Origin: Actinomycetota bacterium
GTDB lineage: Bacteria > Actinomycetota > Actinomycetes > Streptosporangiales > Streptosporangiaceae
Reading direction: 5' to 3'
Assembly (NCBI GenBank): GCA_003242605.1
Contig: QGUZ01000106.1
Location: forward strand, 1-15,186
DNA length: 15,186 nt
Shown here: in pieces, positions 12,994 through 15,186 of the stretch
Numbering within the stretch: position 1 is the first letter of the stretch
How the letters are laid out: every line of letters starts with the position of its first letter
Made by a program: the position numbers and the translations under genes
The notes under the pieces: generated by a model
Told to the model about the DNA's origin: nothing
Databases searched by the model: none
The model's input: only the letters and a program-made list of their open reading frames with translations

Positions 12994-13474
12994 GTGCGGA
13001 CCCTCCCCGCATCGCGCCCGGAAGCCCTCGGCACGTCCCGTCGCGGACCTGCGGCGGGCCGGTGCCGGGGGCGCACGTCGTCGCCGTGCGCTGTCCGACT
13101 GCCCGCGGGCGGGGTGAACTCACCTGCCCGGCGGGTTTCCCCGCGTCGCCGATCCCGGGGCGGCGGCCTACCGGAAACCCCGGCCCGTCCCTGTTCGGCC
13201 ACCCGCCCGATGGGCGCGAATGCCGACGCGCGGGAGGGCGGCACGCCGTCCCGGTTCGCCCAAGATTGGCGCCCTCGGCCCGGGTCGTCGCCGGACGAGC
13301 CGGGGAGCATACGTGTGGCGTCCGGGCGGCCCGGCGAGACGTCCTCGCCCGGTGGGGTCGGGTCCCGAATACTGATTGACGTTTTTTCGGAAAAGGCGAA
13401 GGGCACGCGGAATTCGCCGGATGCAGGCGGCGTGAAAAGCGGGCGCGGGTGTGATTGGCGGCCGGGCGCGCGCG
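12994..13474. other. Long spacer between CPBP and DUF1876 genes
   Basis: No gene is supported; open frames on both strands give Pro/Arg/Gly-rich strings with no family likeness. It holds a nested inverted repeat at 13133-13180 and an AT-richer patch at 13365-13400, with TTGACG followed by a T6 run on the plus strand. On the minus strand that patch offers a weak TTTTCC-N17-TATTCG promoter-like pair pointing at DUF1876. Confidence 0.5.
13133..13180. repeat. Nested inverted repeat in the spacer
   Basis: GGGTTTCC at 13133-13140 is complementary to GGAAACCC at 13173-13180, and inside it CGCCG (13147-13151) pairs with CGGCG (13161-13165). The outer arms include AT pairs, which are rare here, so the match is less likely to be a GC accident. 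It may be a folded leader RNA or an operator. Confidence 0.4.
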
Positions 13475-14257
13475 TCAGGGCAGCCAGCTCACCTTGCCGC
13501 GCAGCAGGGCGTAGCCGACGAAGGCCACCGCGTCGATCAGCGTGTGCGCGGCCACCAGCGGCATCGCGCGCCGCCAGCGCAGGTAGAGCCAGCCGAACAG
13601 CAGCCCCATCACCACGTTCCCGACGAAGCCGCCGAACCCCTGGTAGAGGTGGTACGAGCCGCGGACCACCGCGGAGACCGCCACCGAGCGCACCGGGCTC
13701 CAGCCGAGCTGGCCGAGCCGGTGCAGCAGGTAGCCGCAGACGATCACCTCTTCGAGCACGCCGTTCTCCGCGGCGGCGAGCAGCAGCACCGGGATGCGCC
13801 ACCACACGTCGGGGAGGGCGCCCGGCACCACGGTGAGGTTCACCCCCGCGGCCCACACCGCGAGGTAGAAGGCGAGCCCGGTCCCGCCGACCAGCGCGGC
13901 GAGCCCGGCCCCGCGCAGCAGGTCGCGGCCCGGCTCGCGCAGGTCCACCCCGATCGTGCGCAGCGACTCGCCGGAGCGGGCGAGCAGGTAGGCGACGAGC
14001 GCGACCGGGGCAACCGAGACCGCGATGTCCGCGAGCTGGAGGGCGAGGTCGAGCCAGGGCCGCCCGGGCGCGCGCGAGCCCACCAGCAGGGCCTGCTGGT
14101 CCTGCAGCGCGCGCGGCGCGGTGAGCGCACCGATCAGCCTGATCAGGGAGAACAGCGCGGAGGCGCCGAGCGACACCGCGAAGACCACGAGGATCTCGGC
14201 CGTGAGCAGCCGCGGGCCGGGGAGGGTCGTGTCGAGCTCACGCGGACGGGTGTGCAT
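13475..14257 (-). CDS. CPBP-family intramembrane glutamic endopeptidase-like protein
   Basis: 260-residue multi-pass membrane protein of the CPBP/Abi (CAAX-protease and bacteriocin-processing) family. The three active-site motifs are in place: E169-E170 in NGVLEEVIVCGYLLHRL, H203 in RGSYHLYQG, and H238/D242 in PLVAAHTLIDAV. The usual EExxxR is EEVIVC here, with Cys174 where most members have Arg; actinobacterial members often carry a hydrophobic residue there. Hydrophobic segments include about 20-46, 72-93, 115-138, 152-164, 190-198, 208-228 and 238-252. ATG 14257 lacks a ribosome site but has TACGCT six bases upstream, which fits a leaderless mRNA. Members act as prenyl-protein or anti-sigma proteases, or in bacteriocin immunity, but no substrate can be named here. 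It follows the GntR gene by 60 bases on the same strand. Confidence 0.9.
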   Translation of the reverse strand: MHTRPRELDTTLPGPRLLTAEILVVFAVSLGASALFSLIRLIGALTAPRALQDQQALLVGSRAPGRPWLDLALQLADIAVSVAPVALVAYLLARSGESLRTIGVDLREPGRDLLRGAGLAALVGGTGLAFYLAVWAAGVNLTVVPGALPDVWWRIPVLLLAAAENGVLEEVIVCGYLLHRLGQLGWSPVRSVAVSAVVRGSYHLYQGFGGFVGNVVMGLLFGWLYLRWRRAMPLVAAHTLIDAVAFVGYALLRGKVSWLP

Positions 14258-14263
14258 GCCAGG

Positions 14264-14269
14264 AGCGTA
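14264..14269 (-). promoter_or_regulatory. -10 box for a leaderless CPBP transcript
   Basis: TACGCT on the minus strand (TANNNT) ends six bases before the ATG, the spacing seen in actinobacterial leaderless promoters. No ribosome site precedes this ATG and no good -35 is present. Confidence 0.4.
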
Positions 14270-14317
14270 GTGGGCGCGCGAAGCCGTACGGCCGGTCCCG
14301 GCGCGGCTCGGCGGCGC

Positions 14318-15070
14318 TCAGCGCCAGTCGACGGTCTCGGCGAGCAGCCCGGAGTGGACCGCGACCGTGTCGGCGTAGTCGTGCATGTGCTCGCGCATGA
14401 GGCGCTCGGCCTTGTCGGCCTCGCCCGCGAGGATCGCCTCGGCGATCGCGGCGTGCACCCGCCGCGTCTCCTCCCGGTTGAGGTCGGCGTAGACGAGGCC
14501 GGCGAGCCGGTCGGCGAGGATGTCCCGCACCGCCAGCGCCACGAGGTTGAGCGGCCGGTTGCCCGCCATGGAGAGGATGAGGGAGTGGAAGCCCTCGGCG
14601 GCCTTCGCCCATTCCTCGGCGTCGGAGGCGTCGAACCCGGCCTGCACCGCCTCCCGCAGCCGCGCGTCCCAGTCGGGGTCGCGGCGTTCGGCCGCAAGGC
14701 GGGTGAGCAGCGGCTCGAGGACGAGCCGGGTGTCCACGAGCTCCGCGACGCGCACGCCGAGGGCCTGGAAGAACATGCTCGCCATGCGGCCGAAGTCGCC
14801 GCTGTCGACCTCGGCCACCACCGGGCCGCCGCCCGGGCCCGGCTTGATCCGGATGAGCCCGTGGGTCTCCAGGATGCGCAGCGCCTCGCGCAGCGAGGCG
14901 CGGGCGACCCGGTACCGCCGGAGCATGGCACCCTCGGGCTCCAGCATGCTGCCCGGGGCCAGCCGCTGCCGGACGATGTCGCGCACGATCTCCCTCGCGA
15001 CGACGACGGAGACCTTCTCGGTCCGCCGCGCCCAGGTGGGAGGGTGCGCCGCCTGTCGGGTTTCGCTCAT
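14318..15070 (-). CDS. GntR-family transcriptional regulator, FadR subfamily (FCD domain)
   Basis: 250-residue DNA-binding regulator. The winged helix-turn-helix covers about 19-86: VAREIVRDIVRQRLAPGSML, then RRYRVARASLREALRILETH with GLIRIKPGPGGGPVVA. The recognition region VARASLREALR at 55-65 is the FadR-type signature. The FCD effector domain follows with D113 (LVDTRL), H162 (FHSLI), H206 (VHAAI) and H228 (REHMH) as the likely metal ligands, which usually bind a carboxylate effector through a divalent metal. ATG 15070 has only a distant GGAG about 11 bases upstream. The effector may be a hydroxy or dicarboxylic acid as in LldR-like members; the hydroxyacid-oxidising fusion enzyme lies 5 kb away on the opposite strand, so a link is speculation. 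Its own upstream region is cut by the window end. Confidence 0.93.
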   Translation of the reverse strand: MSETRQAAHPPTWARRTEKVSVVVAREIVRDIVRQRLAPGSMLEPEGAMLRRYRVARASLREALRILETHGLIRIKPGPGGGPVVAEVDSGDFGRMASMFFQALGVRVAELVDTRLVLEPLLTRLAAERRDPDWDARLREAVQAGFDASDAEEWAKAAEGFHSLILSMAGNRPLNLVALAVRDILADRLAGLVYADLNREETRRVHAAIAEAILAGEADKAERLMREHMHDYADTVAVHSGLLAETVDWR

Positions 15071-15131
15071 GGTCGAGGGGGCTCCACTCTCGGGACGGGC
15101 TCGCGGTGCGGCACGGCGGGCGGGGCCCGCG

Positions 15132-15170
15132 CGGGGGCCGCCCCCCGCGGGGGTCGGCCCCCGGCTCTTT
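15132..15170 (+). terminator. GC hairpin followed by TCTTTT at the right edge
   Basis: CGGGGGCCG at 15132-15140 pairs with CGGCCCCCG at 15155-15163, with CCCCC/GGGGG able to pair within the loop, and GGCTCTTTTAG follows. This is the only hairpin plus T-tract in the window and would act on plus-strand transcripts. No plus-strand gene ends here, so it may block read-through towards the unseen right side or be a chance fit. Confidence 0.35.
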
Positions 15171-15186
15171 TAGACATCTGGCGCGG

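Noticed and set aside
12957..13856. A 299-codon minus-strand frame spanning the spacer and part of the CPBP gene
   Set aside because: It overlaps the well-supported CPBP and DUF1876 genes in another frame and is Arg/Pro/Gly low complexity.

Overview
This is a 15.2 kb fragment of a very high G+C actinomycete chromosome. Genes use GTG or ATG starts and GGAGG-type ribosome sites. Several actinobacterial families appear: EgtA-type glutamate-cysteine ligase, DUF1876, DUF3618, DUF4235 and actinobacterial CPBP. The style fits Streptosporangiales or a relative, but that placement is inference. Both ends dissolve into G/C runs and GC palindromes (15 Gs at 55-69; a hairpin at 15132-15163), so the window may be a whole contig ending at GC structures.

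Layout. At 1-1522 (minus) lie a 3'-truncated egtA and, upstream of it, an ECF sigma factor with no anti-sigma gene beside it. Diverging from the sigma gene, 1777-4733 (plus) is a tight four-gene envelope operon: holin-like membrane protein, DUF3618 protein, DUF4235 protein and YihY/BrkB membrane protein, with ATGA and GTGA stop-start overlaps. The DUF3618 protein carries a long Arg/Gly-rich C-terminal tail made of 32-residue tandem repeats, the most unusual coding feature here. At 4829-5800 (minus) is an orphan NMT1/SsuA-type substrate-binding lipoprotein. Diverging from it, 6217-9048 (plus) is a large GlcD-GlcF fusion (FAD plus Fe-S oxidoreductase) whose start codon is unclear.

The right half holds single genes: a small Roadblock/LC7 protein (minus), a metallo-beta-lactamase-fold hydrolase (plus), a two-domain universal stress protein (minus), ribonuclease HII (minus), DUF1876 (minus), a CPBP intramembrane protease-like protein (minus) and a FadR-type GntR regulator (minus). 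Convergent pairs are separated by short GC hairpins.

Three non-coding stretches exceed 300 bases. 9448-9960 contains a perfect 20-bp-arm hairpin and an AT-rich repeat-bearing region before the hydrolase gene. 12994-13474 contains a nested inverted repeat and a T6 run. 5801-6216 is the divergent control region of the lipoprotein and the oxidoreductase. No tRNA, rRNA, CRISPR, insertion sequence or phage module was recognised. The best candidates for something undescribed are the repeat-tailed DUF3618 protein in its sigma-linked operon and the structured spacer at 9656-9766.
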